Shown piece after piece: positions 32,951 to 43,074 of a stretch of DNA of 64,000 nucleotides. The DNA lies in NCBI GenBank assembly GCA_024291935.2, contig CM044322.1, positions 28,395,405-28,459,404 of the forward strand, given 5' to 3'. Numbering within the stretch: position 1 is the stretch's first letter; each line of letters opens with the position of its first letter. Made by a program: the position numbers and the translations under genes. A model generated the notes under the pieces. The model saw only the letters and a list, made by a program, of their open reading frames with translations. It did not search any database and was not told the origin of the DNA. Origin of the DNA: Okapia johnstoni. Lineage: Eukaryota > Chordata > Mammalia > Artiodactyla > Giraffidae.

Positions 32951-34419
32951 GCCACGTGAGTGTACAGAGTGCTGGACATGGCCCCTGGGGGCAGGACTAG
33001 ACCTGATTCATTTCTGAATCCCACAGTCCAGGGCTGAGGAGTGGGGGCCCATTGTGGAGGGTGGGGAGTGGGGGGTGCAGCAGGCAAGGAATACCTGGCA
33101 AGGCTTCCTTCTGGGGGCAGTATGGGGCCCCCAGGGCTGTCCTGGTCACCTGGCATTGACCAGCAGTGAATGTTAATCCATGTCCTCATTAGCCTTTTTC
33201 TCGTAAAAGTGAAACATGCAGTTCCCAAAACTCACAGCCTGAAGAAAAGGGTAGAGGAGAAAGTGGAGATTGTCTGTGGCAGCCCTTCCCCCTCTGCCCC
33301 AAACTCCCATCCCTCCATCCCCCATCCCCAGATCCAGAAGCTTTATCAGGCAAAGGGGCCCATGGCGTGCACCTTCCCTGAAAAATGGTGTCCCCACCCA
33401 GGGGATTTGGTGAGGAGTTTTACAGCAATGGTTCAGCAATGGTGGGATTGCTAATAAGGATCAGGGTGCGGGCAGGGCTTGCACTCCTTTGATCTGGCCT
33501 CATTTGGTCTCCTCCCTTGTCCCCTCCCTTCCCTGATTAGCAACTATCTGCATCTGCTCTTTGGAACTCAGGGAAGGTCATGGAGGCTGGAGTCTACTCT
33601 TTACAAACAAGAAATGGTGGACACAGAAAGGCTTCTGTGCCCGGGAGCCCCAGAGGTTCTGATAGGTTTCACTGTCAGGGACAGGGTAAGTCAATGATGG
33701 AGCATCTCAGTACATCCCGCTGAGCGGGTGGAGCGAGGCTGGAGCTGAGGCTGAGGGAGCAAGGAGCAGTCACCGCATCAGCAGTCACTTCTGTGGCCTG
33801 ACTGCGATTGAATTCAGTCTGCAGTCAGACCTGGTTGGTGTGTCTTTGTGGGCATTGGCTGTGCTGTGCTGTTGTTCCATTCACTGGGAAAGCAGCGAGT
33901 GGGCAAGCGGCTCTCCTTGACCTCACTGTTGCCCATTGGGTTTGTTCTGAGTCTCTGCTCGGTGCCAGGTGCTGGGGACACAGCACTGAATGAGGGAGAA
34001 AGTTCGCGGCCCTCGGGAATTGCATTCTGCTAGGAGACTGTTTGCTCTGAGTCCCACCTACTCTGGATTCATGTGTTGAAGTGCTGACCCCCAGCATGGC
34101 TGCATCTGGAGACGGGCTGTCAGGAGGTGGGTGGAAGGGATGGGCGCTGGTCCCAGGGGACTGGTGTGCTCCTAAGAAGAGAGACATGGGGGATGTGGGT
34201 GAGGACACAGCAAGAAGGCAGCCATCTGCGAGCCAAGGAGGGAGGGCTCAGGCCAACCCTGGACACCTTGATCTCAGACTTCCAGCCTCCAGACCTGTGA
34301 GAAATGATTTTTTCTTGTTTAAACCCTCCAGACTCAGGTACATTGCCATGGCAGCCCTCACCACTAGCCCCACCCCCTTCCAGGCAGGCTCCAGCCCCAT
34401 CCAAGCATCCCTGATCTCC

Positions 34420-35240
34420 GTCACTCTTGGTGATGTCTGCCTGCTCCCAGATTTCACATCAGTGCAGTCATGCAGCCTGGCTCTTCACTCAGCATAGTGA
34501 CTGCAGGGTTCTTCTGATGCTGTGTGCACTAAGACTCATTGTCTTATTGCTGAGTAGGGTCCCATTGTATGAATATGCCACGCTTTATGTGTTTGCTTAC
34601 CTATCTGGGTGGTTTCCTGCTCTTGGTTATTACTGGGAAAGCTGCTCTGAACTTCTGTAAACAAGTTCTGATGTGGACGTGCGTGCAGGCTAGGTCGCTT
34701 CAGTCATGTCTGACTCTGCCACCCTATGGACTGTATGTCGCCTTCCAGCCTCCTCTGTCCAGGGGATCCTCCAGGCAATAATACTGGAGTGGATTGCCAT
34801 GCCCCCCTTCAAGGGATCCTCCTGACCCAGGGATCGAACAAGCGTCTCAGGTCTCCTGCATTGGCTGGTGGGTTCTTTACCACTAGGACCACCTGGGAAG
34901 CCCTCTGGTGTGGACACGTCTTCTCATTTCTCTTCCTTATTTACCCAGGAGGGGAATTGCCTGGTCCTGTGTTAGGTGTGTCTGTGAGTTCGTAACAACT
35001 TGCCAATCCATGGTCCAAAGCGGCCGTTCCACGTTCCATTTGTCCCTGGGAGTGTTGAGATTCCCAATGGCTCTGTGTACTCGTCAGCATTTGGTCAGAT
35101 GCTAATCTTGGCTGTTCCGTTGGTTTCAGTTTGGGTTTCCCTGTTGACTCATGATGTGCACTGCTTTGCCAGTGCTCTCTATGCATCTTCTTGGGTTTGA
35201 AGGATTTGTTCGAATTTCTGCAAAATTGGATTGTCTTACT
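34420..35240 (-). mobile_element. Old L1 fragment interrupted by a Bov-tA SINE
   Basis: L1-like text such as GGTCCCATTGTATGAATATG, GGGGAATTGCCTGG and GCATTTGGTCAGATGCTAATC occurs on both sides of the SINE at 34688-34903, so the SINE inserted into an existing L1 copy. Confidence 0.6.
34688..34903 (-). mobile_element. Bov-tA-type SINE, minus orientation
   Basis: The reverse reading gives GGCTTCCCAGGTGGTCCTAG through to GAGTCAGACATGACTGAAGC. Flanks TGATGTGGACGTG and TGGTGTGGACACGT form an imperfect duplication of the L1 target. Confidence 0.85.
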
Positions 35241-35247
35241 GTAACAG

Positions 35248-35455
35248 TTCCCTGGTGGCTCAGATGGTAAAGAATCTGCCTGCAATTCGGGAGCCCTGGG
35301 TTTGATCTCTGGGTTGGGAAGATCCCCTGGAGGAGGGCATGACAACCCACTCCAGTATTCTTACCTGGAGAATCCCCATGGACAGAGGAGCCTGAAGGGC
35401 TACAGTCAATGGGGTCGCAAAGAGTCAGACATGACTGAAGGACTAAGCACAGACC
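35248..35455 (+). mobile_element. Bov-tA-type SINE
   Basis: TTCCCTGGTGGCTCAGATGG, AAGAATCTGCCTGCAATTCG and AAAGAGTCAGACATGACTGA appear in order. CTGTAACAGTT flanks both ends (near 35239 and 35457) as a target-site duplication. Confidence 0.9.
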
Positions 35456-35789
35456 CTGTAACAGTTATATCTTTTGGCTCCAAGATGTTAATGTATGTGA
35501 TGTGAGTATTTTTCCCCTGCAGGTGGTTTGCCTTTGCTCCAGCCCTTCTACAGGTTGGGCCATGGCCAGCAGTGTCGCCACCCCCTCCAGATCTCACCAA
35601 GAGAGGACCCGGCCACACTGCTCAGCACAAATTCTTCCTCATTGTACACCTTTCTCACCTTGTCTCCTGGACTCCCAGGGCTCCTATTCATACTTCAGAG
35701 CCCTGCCTGGCATCTGCTGCCCAGAAGTGAGCCTTCACCACATGAAGCTACTTTGGCTTTTTAAAAGAAATTTATTTTTTAAAAAAGAT

Positions 35790-36102
35790 TTACTTATATT
35801 TTTGGCTGTTCTGGGTCTTTGGTGCTGTGCACCGGGTTTGTCTAGTTGCAGTGAGTGGGGGCTACTCTACTTGCTGTGTGAGAGCTTTCCACTGAAGTGG
35901 TTTCTCTTGTTTTGGAGCATGGGCTCTAGGTGCTCAGATTCAGTAGTTGTAGCTCGTGGGCTCTAGAGCTCAGGCTCAATAGTTGTGGCACCTGGGCTTA
36001 GTTGCTCCACGGCATGTGGGATCTTTCCTGACCAAGGATTGAACCTGTGTCCCCTGCATTGGCAGTGGACTTTTAACCACTAGACCACAACAGAAGCCTT
36101 AC
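35790..36102 (-). mobile_element. CHR-type SINE, near full length, minus orientation
   Basis: The reverse reading begins near GGTCTAGTGGTTAAAAGTCC, includes GGTTCAATCCTTGGTCAGG, GTGGAGCAACTAAGCCC and CTATTGAGCCTGAGCTCTAG, and ends in an A/T-rich tail. Confidence 0.8.
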
Positions 36103-36272
36103 TTTGACTTTAGACTTGGCTTCCTCACTAGACCATGAGCCCCAGGAGGCCATCCAAGGCCTTGCAACCCAATGCTGGGGTGTGGTGGGGAGGGGGCGGG
36201 GCAGGGGGAGGATGGTCCAGCCAGCAGTGCAGCTCCCCATTCAGGCTTCGACTCGCTGATGAGTGTGGGTAA

Positions 36273-36665
36273 TGTTGGAGCAGTCCAAGAACAAGTTGGA
36301 AAAGAATTTCCAGACACAGAGCATTTCAGAAGGGAATGAGTTTATTAAGAACAAAGAGCAGAGATAACGTGGGCACTATGAGCGCAGCGGGCCAACCTCC
36401 TGACAAACCAGGGAAAATGGACAGTTTTTGTGGGTTAATAGCCAATTGTTATAGCAAAATTCCTGCTGGATGGTTGGTGTTAGGTGATTGGTTGGGGAGC
36501 TATAGAATGCTTACTGGAGTGGGCATCTTTGCCTAATGGGGAGTCAGGAAGCTCCTTAGTGACCATCAGGGGCTTTTGGCAACAGTTACAAAGGGGCTCA
36601 GTCAGTTTCAGAGGTGACCATGGTTCTGGGCTCTGCTTCTGTGGCCTTGGGGGGAGGCCTCAACA
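36273..36665 (-). mobile_element. Solitary LTR of an endogenous retrovirus, 393 bp, 5-bp target duplication
   Basis: The element has TG...CA ends with the inverted terminal pair TGTTG/CAACA. Direct repeats GGTAA flank it at 36268-36272 and 36666-36670. Read on the minus strand it carries a CCAAT box (CCAATCAC) and a poly(A) signal AATAAA (complement of 36341-36346) about 70 bp before its 3' end, the normal U3-R-U5 arrangement. No internal retroviral sequence adjoins, so it is a recombination-derived solo LTR. Family assignment (class I-like) is from general resemblance to bovine LTRs. Confidence 0.85.
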
Positions 36666-36669
36666 GGTA

Positions 36670-38185
36670 AGTCCTGCTCCTTGCTGTGCCTTAGTTTCCC
36701 TACCTGCCCAGCATGGGCAGGGTGAATGAAACAACCTCTGAGGATGTATCAGATGTGGGGAGGATTCAAGATGTTGGGGTACCCCCACCTGGAGGAGCAC
36801 CCCAGGAGATGGGAGGACAGTGAGGGCGTGGGAGGGAGCAGAGGAGGTGCTAGTGCCCCAGACCAGGCCCTAGGCCCCTGCCGTACTATTGGGGTCCAGA
36901 ATTTTCTAAAGCACTACTCAGAGTCCATCATGGCCAAGCCAAGGGTGAAGGGGGGTGCAACGTTCACTGGAAACCCCCAGGTGCCTGCAGGCAGCGGGGA
37001 GACAGTGTCTGTGTAAATAGTGGGACAGGAGCCCAATCTGATGTACCCTCCCAGGGGGATGAGAGCTGTGCTGGTGGGTGTCTCACAGGGGCTCCCAAGC
37101 TGCTTTGTTGAATGCCCTCCATGCTGCCTCCAACCCTTGGAGTCTGTGGGGCTGGAGGCTGGGCTGGGGGCCAGCTCTGCCTCTGAGCTCTGAGAAGCTT
37201 TGCAGAACAGAAAGGTGGTCAATCCCCGCCCCACCCCCATGACTGAACCCCTGTCGTATCGCAGGTTCTCCTCCTCAGGCTCCCCTGGAAATGGAAGTAG
37301 GTGGTGACCATGAGCATGTGATGGCTGCTAGCCAGTTCTACCAGCAGAACTCCTGCCTGGGGAGAGCTGGGCAAAACTGGCTGACCCATGTGCCTGCAGC
37401 CTGGGGATGTGACCTTCTCTTGGAGTCCCGCCCTCCCAGCGTCCTGCTCTGTGGAAGGCAGGGCTCTTCCCACCCTCCTTCTGCAGCCCAGAGGTCCCCG
37501 CCCCTACCTGCTCCCTGTCCATCTGAGGACTGCCGAGGAGTTGAGAAGCCTGAGTGGGGACAGCCCCAAGACCCACTGGACGGGAAGACTGGGGTTCGTG
37601 TCTGAGCACAGTTGGCCGGGGTTGCGGGGGAGACTCTGGGCAAGGCCTGTCCCTTTCTGAGCCCCATCTCTCCTTCAGCGAAGTGGAGTAAAACTGTCTA
37701 GCCCAGCCCTTTTCCAGAGACAGGTGGGGATGGACACAGTGGGGAGACCCTGTGGTCATCAGAGATGGCTTAGTACACCCTGCCGCACCTCACGGGTCCT
37801 CCGGTGGTCGGGGAGGAGCCACCCTCTGCAGAGCTGAGGGAAACGGGGTAAACAGCCAGAACCACAGCCTGGCAGAGGTGGGGACACGCACTGGGCACAC
37901 TGCATGGGAGCCGCCGGTGCTTCTCTGGAGGACTGGTTACCGTTTCTGCAGAGTCTGAGACAGGTAAGGGGGAAGCCCAGCTGAGCTCCTTTGGTGGGCT
38001 CAGTGTTGTGGGGAGGAGCAGGTGGGCTCTCTGGGGGTCAGAGGAAAGGGAGGCGCAGATGACCTTTGGGGGTCACCTGCTTCTATCGAAACTCTAATGC
38101 ATGAGGGAGGGGCCGGGAAGCTGGTTCACTGGGTGAGGCAAGGGGAGGATCTGTGCTTGTGGGGGCCTCACCTCCCCACTTACAT
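36670..38185. other. Intergenic DNA, no gene supported
   Basis: Non-repetitive sequence between the solo LTR and the next SINE. No exon matching a known protein was seen. Confidence 0.5.
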
Positions 38186-38189
38186 GCCC

Positions 38190-38398
38190 CTCCCCTTGTG
38201 GCTCAGCCAGTAAAGAGACCTTATGCAATGCAGGAGATCTGGGGTTCAATCCCTGGGTCAGGAAGATCTCCTGGAGAAGGGAATGGCAACCCACTCAATA
38301 TTCTTGCCTGGAGAATCCCATGGACAGAGGAGCCTGGCGGGATACAGTACATGGGGTCACAGACAGTCAGACACGACTGAGCGACTAACATTCACTTT
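38190..38398 (+). mobile_element. Bov-tA-type SINE
   Basis: CTTGTGGCTCAGCCAGTAAA, GGTTCAATCCCTGGGTCAGG, CTTGCCTGGAGAATCCCATG and CAGTCAGACACGACTGAGCG appear in order. Confidence 0.85.
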
Positions 38399-38639
38399 TA
38401 CTCCCCATCCTTTGGCCTGGTCAGCTCCTGCCGCCCACACAGGCTGCACCCCTCCCAGCCTGACACTGGTCTCCCCACCCTTCCCCTGAGCATAACCTGA
38501 CTCTGAGCTGTCACCGAGGGGCCTGCTCCTGCAGCAGCTGTGGGCCCAGGGGACACTGAGGCCTGGGGAGCAAACCCTTCCTGCCTCAGGTGACCCCTCT
38601 GTGGCTTTCCAGGGCACTGCAGCCAGGGTCTGAAGGATC

Positions 38640-40060
38640 CTGAGGGCGGACATGGAGCCTCTGCGAGATGGGGTCCACCACTCTGGTGCCCGGGGCCCAA
38701 GGCTGACACTGGGAGCCTGGCCAGACCCCTGAGCCTCTGCCTGTCCCACCAGCCAGCCCCATCCCCACTCCTGCCCCTTGAGTGTGCCCTAGTGACCCCT
38801 TCCCTCCGCAGTCCCTGCCTGGGCCATGTCCCTGTCCTGACCTCACTTGGGCCTCTGTCCCCCAATATCCAGATCTTCTGGACTGACCCATGTTGCTGGT
38901 GCCCAGTCCCCCTGACCTCAGGAGAGCCAGACCCACCCTCAGCAGAAGACCCCTCCATGGGCCCCTCCCCCACAGCTCCACTCAGGGGTCTCAGGTGACC
39001 CCACTGCAGGTGAGGGCGCTCCCTGGCCTGGCTACACTTGGCTGGAATGTGCCTTGGAGTGGGGCCCTGTGGCTGGCGCCCATTTCCACCCCCAGCTGGC
39101 AGCCAGTCCTGGGTGATAAGCGTAGATACTCCTGCAGCTAGGTGGAGACCACCTTCTCCTGGCCAGTGTGGCTCCCCTGCCAGTCCAGTCGTCACTCCTC
39201 AGGGAGGCCCCTGACGGCCAAGCAGAACCTGCCCTGGAACCAGGACCCCGGGCGGGGCCTCTCCCAGCCCCTGGCCCAGAGCAGTCTGTCTCCCTTGCTG
39301 GCCGGGCCTGTGAGCCCCAGGGTTCAGCAGGCCCAGCGCAGGCCCAAAGGGAGGCTGATGGGCTGTTCAGCCTGGAGGGCCTTGGGATTCCTGGGGGTGG
39401 GGTTCCCACTCTGCTGCAGGGGGCCATGGCCTGAGCAGGGCAGCCATACTCAACCATTCGTGGAGCTGTTCTGGGTCCACTGTGGCATTTCTGCAGAGTG
39501 CATTCAGCAGCAGGGCTGATGCCCCATTTCACAGAGAGAGAGACTGAGGCCAGTGCCATCTCCCTTAGGCACTGTACCTCCTCCTCCTGCATCGCTGTGC
39601 CCTGGCGATGACCCTGGGCAAAGAGGAGGATGTGGGAGCTGAGTGATGCCTGAGAGCAGCCCTGGAGGGACCTCCTCTGAGGGGCTGTTTCTGGGGGTCA
39701 GCACTATGGGCTGAGGGCAGACACCCCACCCCTCCCGGTCCAGGAGCCCTTCCATTCACAGCGCCCACCAGCAGCGGCATGAAGCTCCTGACGGGCACAG
39801 ATAGGGGCACCCCCTGTGGCTCCCATTCTTTCCCCTGAGATTCTCACAGCCATACTGCACAGGGGATCTGGCCTTGGTACCTGCCAGTTCATTTTTGGCC
39901 AGAGCCTGGGGCTCAGAGGGGCCCCTGTGAGAAAACCAGGCCCCAAGAGGGCCTGACATTCTCGCAGAATGATTTGATATACCCCAGCAGGCTTACTGTG
40001 GGGCCACGAAGAGCTCAGGTGCCTTTAGGTCCCTGTGGGTAGGTCGTACCTGCCGAAAGT
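38640..40060 (+). other. Region expected to hold TNFRSF14 exon 1; weak candidate only
   Basis: ATGGAGCCTC at 38651 resembles the start of mammalian TNFRSF14 in its first ten bases, and a CTGGGAGCC segment follows. The frame does not give a signal peptide and soon ends. I could not find a convincing signal-peptide exon anywhere in this stretch; the rest is GC-rich DNA with no recognised feature. Confidence 0.2.
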
Positions 40061-40074
40061 GTCGAGGTGGCAGT

Positions 40075-40703
40075 GGTGGGCAGGTTCCCTTTGGCCCTCC
40101 CAGCCCTGAGTGCCCTGGACCCCTGGGCGGCAGGGTACCAGGTGAAGCAGCTCTGGGGGGAGTTGCCTGGTATGCTGTGTGCTCCCTGCACCCTGGGGAA
40201 CTCCGCCATCCCCCTTAATGCCCGATTGAGGGTCTGCAGTGCCGAGTCTGAGACCCACGTAGGAAGCTGAGCCCAACCCCGAAATCCTGCAGGCAGATGT
40301 GCTTCAGCACAGAGGGTACCACATGTGGCTGCCACCAAAACCGCTTCTGTGATAGCAGGAATGGGGATGACTGTCCTGGGGCTGGCCCCACGCCATCTGC
40401 AGAGCAGGCCAGAGGTCTCAGGAGAGAGGTGAGCCGGAGGGGCTGGGCACCCTGATACCCAGGTCTCTGGCCAGTGCAAGAGCAGCCTAGTCCCCCGAAA
40501 CCCTCTGAAGACACAGACCCCACACCCAAGCCTGAGGAGGCAAGCCCAGCTCCCCCTCCTGGCCTGGGTCCTTGGGCCCCTCTGCCCAAGGCACTCTCGC
40601 TGCTCAGGCACTGATTGGTAGGACCAGCTGTGAAAACTGCCCTCCTGAGATCTTCTATCCCGACAGGATTCTAGAGGAGTGCCAGCCCCAGACCCAGTAG
40701 GTG
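40075..40703 (+). pseudogene. TNFRSF14: TNFRSF14 (HVEM) ectodomain exons, degenerate
   Basis: Three collinear plus-strand segments align by eye with the cysteine-rich domains of TNFRSF14. Segment 1 (about 40105-40258, donor at 40259) includes GYQVKQLWGELPG and LCAPCTLGNSAIPLN, matching late CRD1 and CRD2. Segment 2 (about 40293-40430) includes CFSTEGTTCGCHQNRFC and GDDC, matching CRD3. Segment 3 (about 40609-40698, donor GTAGGT) includes TSCENCPPEIFYPD and LEECQPQT, matching CRD4. Known role: a lymphocyte surface receptor for LIGHT, BTLA and CD160. Signs of decay: conserved Cys replaced by Trp (PWAAG, LWGEL), apparent one-base frame changes before LQC and after GDDC, a TGA in the ancestral frame near 40250, and no convincing signal peptide or membrane exon. 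Position between HES5 and PRXL2B matches the human order. A divergent working gene is not excluded. Confidence 0.6.
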
Positions 40704-41129
40704 GTCCTGGTGATCTTAGCCCCATATTCCTGGGAGGTAAGGGCCCTCCCCCAGCAGAAAGCCCACAGGCCTCACCCTGGCTGCTCCCCGTCGTGTGCCG
40801 GCATCCAGAAGACGTCCCCTGCATCCTGGGCTCACACACATATCACCCCAGCAGAGAGAGCCAGAGCCAGCTGGTACCGGTTTCCTGAAGGTGGATCATG
40901 GCCCTTCTGTGGAGCGGATGCAGAGGGGTGCTGCTGCCCCTCCTGTGGTTCTGAGCTTAGGGCTGGGGGAGGGCTCCAGGGGTCCTGTAAGGGAGGTTCT
41001 GGAAGTGAGGACTCCTCTCTTGCAGTGGGACCACCACAGGCTGATCCCCTGGCCCCCGAGCTGACCTGGGTGCTCAGAGACTCTAGAGGGAGCCTGGGGT
41101 CACCGGACGGAGGGGGGGCACTGCCACAA

Positions 41130-41400
41130 TGAGGGAGTCTGAGGGTCCTCTCTCACCACCCTGCACCCCCTTCCTCTTCCCAGGTCTGTCCCTCTGTCTG
41201 TGGCGTCAGCTCCAACAGTTTCCATCCCTGACACGGCTCTCTCCATACTCCTCCTCTGGGTCTGTCTCTCTCACTCTCTGGGTCTTGAGGCCTCACTCTC
41301 CTTTCTTCCTTGCCCTCCCCTTTCCCGTCTCTCCTTCCTCACCCCATCCTGTTCTCCCTCCTCTCGTCCCCACCTCCACCAGCCACCCTCTACCCCAGCA
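41130..41400 (+). repeat. Polypyrimidine-rich tract
   Basis: Long C/T-rich low-complexity sequence (TCTCTC, CTCCTTCC motifs). It yields a hydrophobic-looking frame by composition alone; I do not take it as the missing membrane exon. Confidence 0.6.
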
Positions 41401-41736
41401 TGGGGGCCGGAAAGTCAGATAGACCTGCGTTCACACCCAGAGCAGCCCACTAACCATGTCGTCCAGGCCACTGCCTCTGCCTCTCTGAGCCCAGCTGTGG
41501 GGCGGGGACCCTTGTGGGCACATGAGCCTCAGGCCATCCAGCTGCTTTATTCAGGGAAGAAAATCAATGGGTAAAGAGCTTGATGAGAAAGGATATTTAC
41601 ACAGTCTCAACATGTCTCCTGGAGCAGGCTCATTGCTGGGAAGTGTCCTTGCTTCTCATGACTTCCCAGAAAGTTTGAGGAGAAACAGATTTATAGAATC
41701 TGAAATCATCTCCCCCCAAATATATCTTTTTTGAAA

Positions 41737-42034
41737 TTAAGTTTTGGCCGTGCTAGGTCTTTGTTGCCGTGCAGGCTTTCTTGGGTTGTGGTGAGCGGGG
41801 AGCTAGTTTTTGTTGCAGAGCTCAGACTTCTCATTGCAGTGGTGGAGCGTGGGCTCTAGGTGTGAGGGCTTCCGTGGCTGTGGCTCCCGGGCTCTAGAGG
41901 GTGGGCTCAGTAGCAGTGGCGCACAGGCTTAGCTGCTCCACAGCACGTGGAATCTTCCTGGACCAGGGATCGAACCTGTGTCTCCCATATTGGCAGGCAG
42001 ATTCTTTACCACTGAACCCCTAGGGAAGTCCCAG
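41737..42034 (-). mobile_element. CHR-type SINE, near full length, minus orientation
   Basis: The reverse reading starts GGGACTTCCCTAGGGGTTCA, includes GGTTCGATCCCTGGTCC and GTGGAGCAGCTAAGCC, and ends at an A/T-rich tail near 41735. Confidence 0.85.
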
Positions 42035-42057
42035 ATATATTTTCAATAGCAAACAAA

Positions 42058-42455
42058 GGGAATTCCCTGGTGGTCCAGTGGTTAGAACTCAGGGCTTTCA
42101 CAGCTGTGGGCCCTGGTTGGAAACTTAAGGGGGCTTCTCTGGTGGCTCCAACAGTAAAGAATCTGCCTGAAATGCAGGAGACCTGGGTTCGATCCTTGGG
42201 TCGGGAAGATCTCCTGGAGGAAGAAATGGCAACCCACTCTAGTATTCTTGCCTGAAAAACCCCATGGACAGAGGAGCCTGGGGGGCTACAGTCCATGGGG
42301 TCACAAGAGTCAGACACAACTTAGCGACTAAACCACCAGAGGACCCTGGTGGGCTACTGTCCATGGGGTCCTAAAGAGTTGGACATGACTGAGTGACTAA
42401 CGCTTTCACTTTTTCTGGGGAACTAAGATCCTGCAAACTTGGTGACCAAAACCCA
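42058..42455 (+). mobile_element. CHR-type SINE split by inserted Bov-tA copies
   Basis: A CHR-type head (GGGAATTCCCTGGTGGTCCA, 42058 to about 42125) and its continuation (GGGGAACTAAGATCCTGCAA, from about 42416) are separated by a Bov-tA SINE (about 42130-42335) and a second partial Bov-tA end (about 42340-42412). All are in plus orientation. This is a nested insertion. Confidence 0.8.
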
Positions 42456-42956
42456 ACCAACCAATAAAACAAAGAAACAAACATAACAAAGGAAGAAATG
42501 GAGCTGAACATGACTCTAGTTTAGAAATCCCTTCCAAATGTGATATCCCTATTAGGCTGCATTCAGGCCCATCCTGTCCAGTCCAGCCCCAAGAGGGAGG
42601 AGCCCACAGGCCTGTCCTCTGGATGAACTGGGGCTCAGGGGGTGGTGGAACAGGGGAGTGTGATGCCATGAGGGGCTGGTGGCTGCCGCCTCACAGGGCT
42701 GGCTCAGTGCCTGCGCTGCTCAGGGGTGAGGGGAGGGCTCAGGCTGCCTGTGGCTGATGGGGATGTGGGTGGTGGTGGGATCAAGCCCTTTGAGTAGCAG
42801 CCCCTTTCTCTGCAGGGTGGAGTCTGAAGCGAGCTCAGGAGGGGTCCCACCAGCTCCCCTTGCCTCCACACTTGGGCCTGGGTGACCTGAAGCCCCCAGC
42901 AGGCACAATCCGAGATACCTCAGGCGTCCGCATCCTGGCCCCTCTGTCAGCAGGTT

Positions 42957-43070
42957 GGCCCCTCCCAGTGACCTCGGTTGCTGTGTCCTCCACAGCCCCT
43001 GCAGTGATATCCAGCAGGGCTTGCAGCTCCTGGGGAGCCATGTCCACTTTTTATCCTGCAGGATACATTC
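42957..43070 (+). pseudogene. Possible TNFRSF14 cytoplasmic-tail remnant
   Basis: After an acceptor-like CTGTCAGCAG the plus frame reads PLPVTSVAVSSTAPA, similar to the tail of TNFRSF14, where the segment carries a TRAF-binding acidic pair that is Ser-Ser here. A stop follows at 43072. Distance and order fit the gene, but the match is short. An AATAAA at 43831-43836 could be its old 3' end. Confidence 0.3.
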
Positions 43071-43074
43071 ATTA

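Noticed and set aside
39160..39255. Nucleotide similarity to TNFRSF14 CRD1
   Set aside because: The true late-CRD1/CRD2 counterpart is at about 40105-40258 with a continuous protein match; the earlier stretch has gaps and no cysteine pattern.
40015..40839. 274-codon minus-strand open frame
   Set aside because: Antisense to the TNFRSF14 segments, no recognisable domain; long open frames are common in GC-rich DNA.
41200..41290. Hydrophobic frame considered as the missing TNFRSF14 membrane exon
   Set aside because: Hydrophobicity comes from a CT-rich low-complexity tract; there is no alignment to the known membrane segment.
42950..43047. A minus-strand peptide resembling the TNFRSF14 cytoplasmic tail, suggesting a local inversion
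   Set aside because: The plus strand of the same bases matches better and agrees with the orientation and order of the other exons. The minus resemblance is a mirror effect of a short GC-rich stretch.
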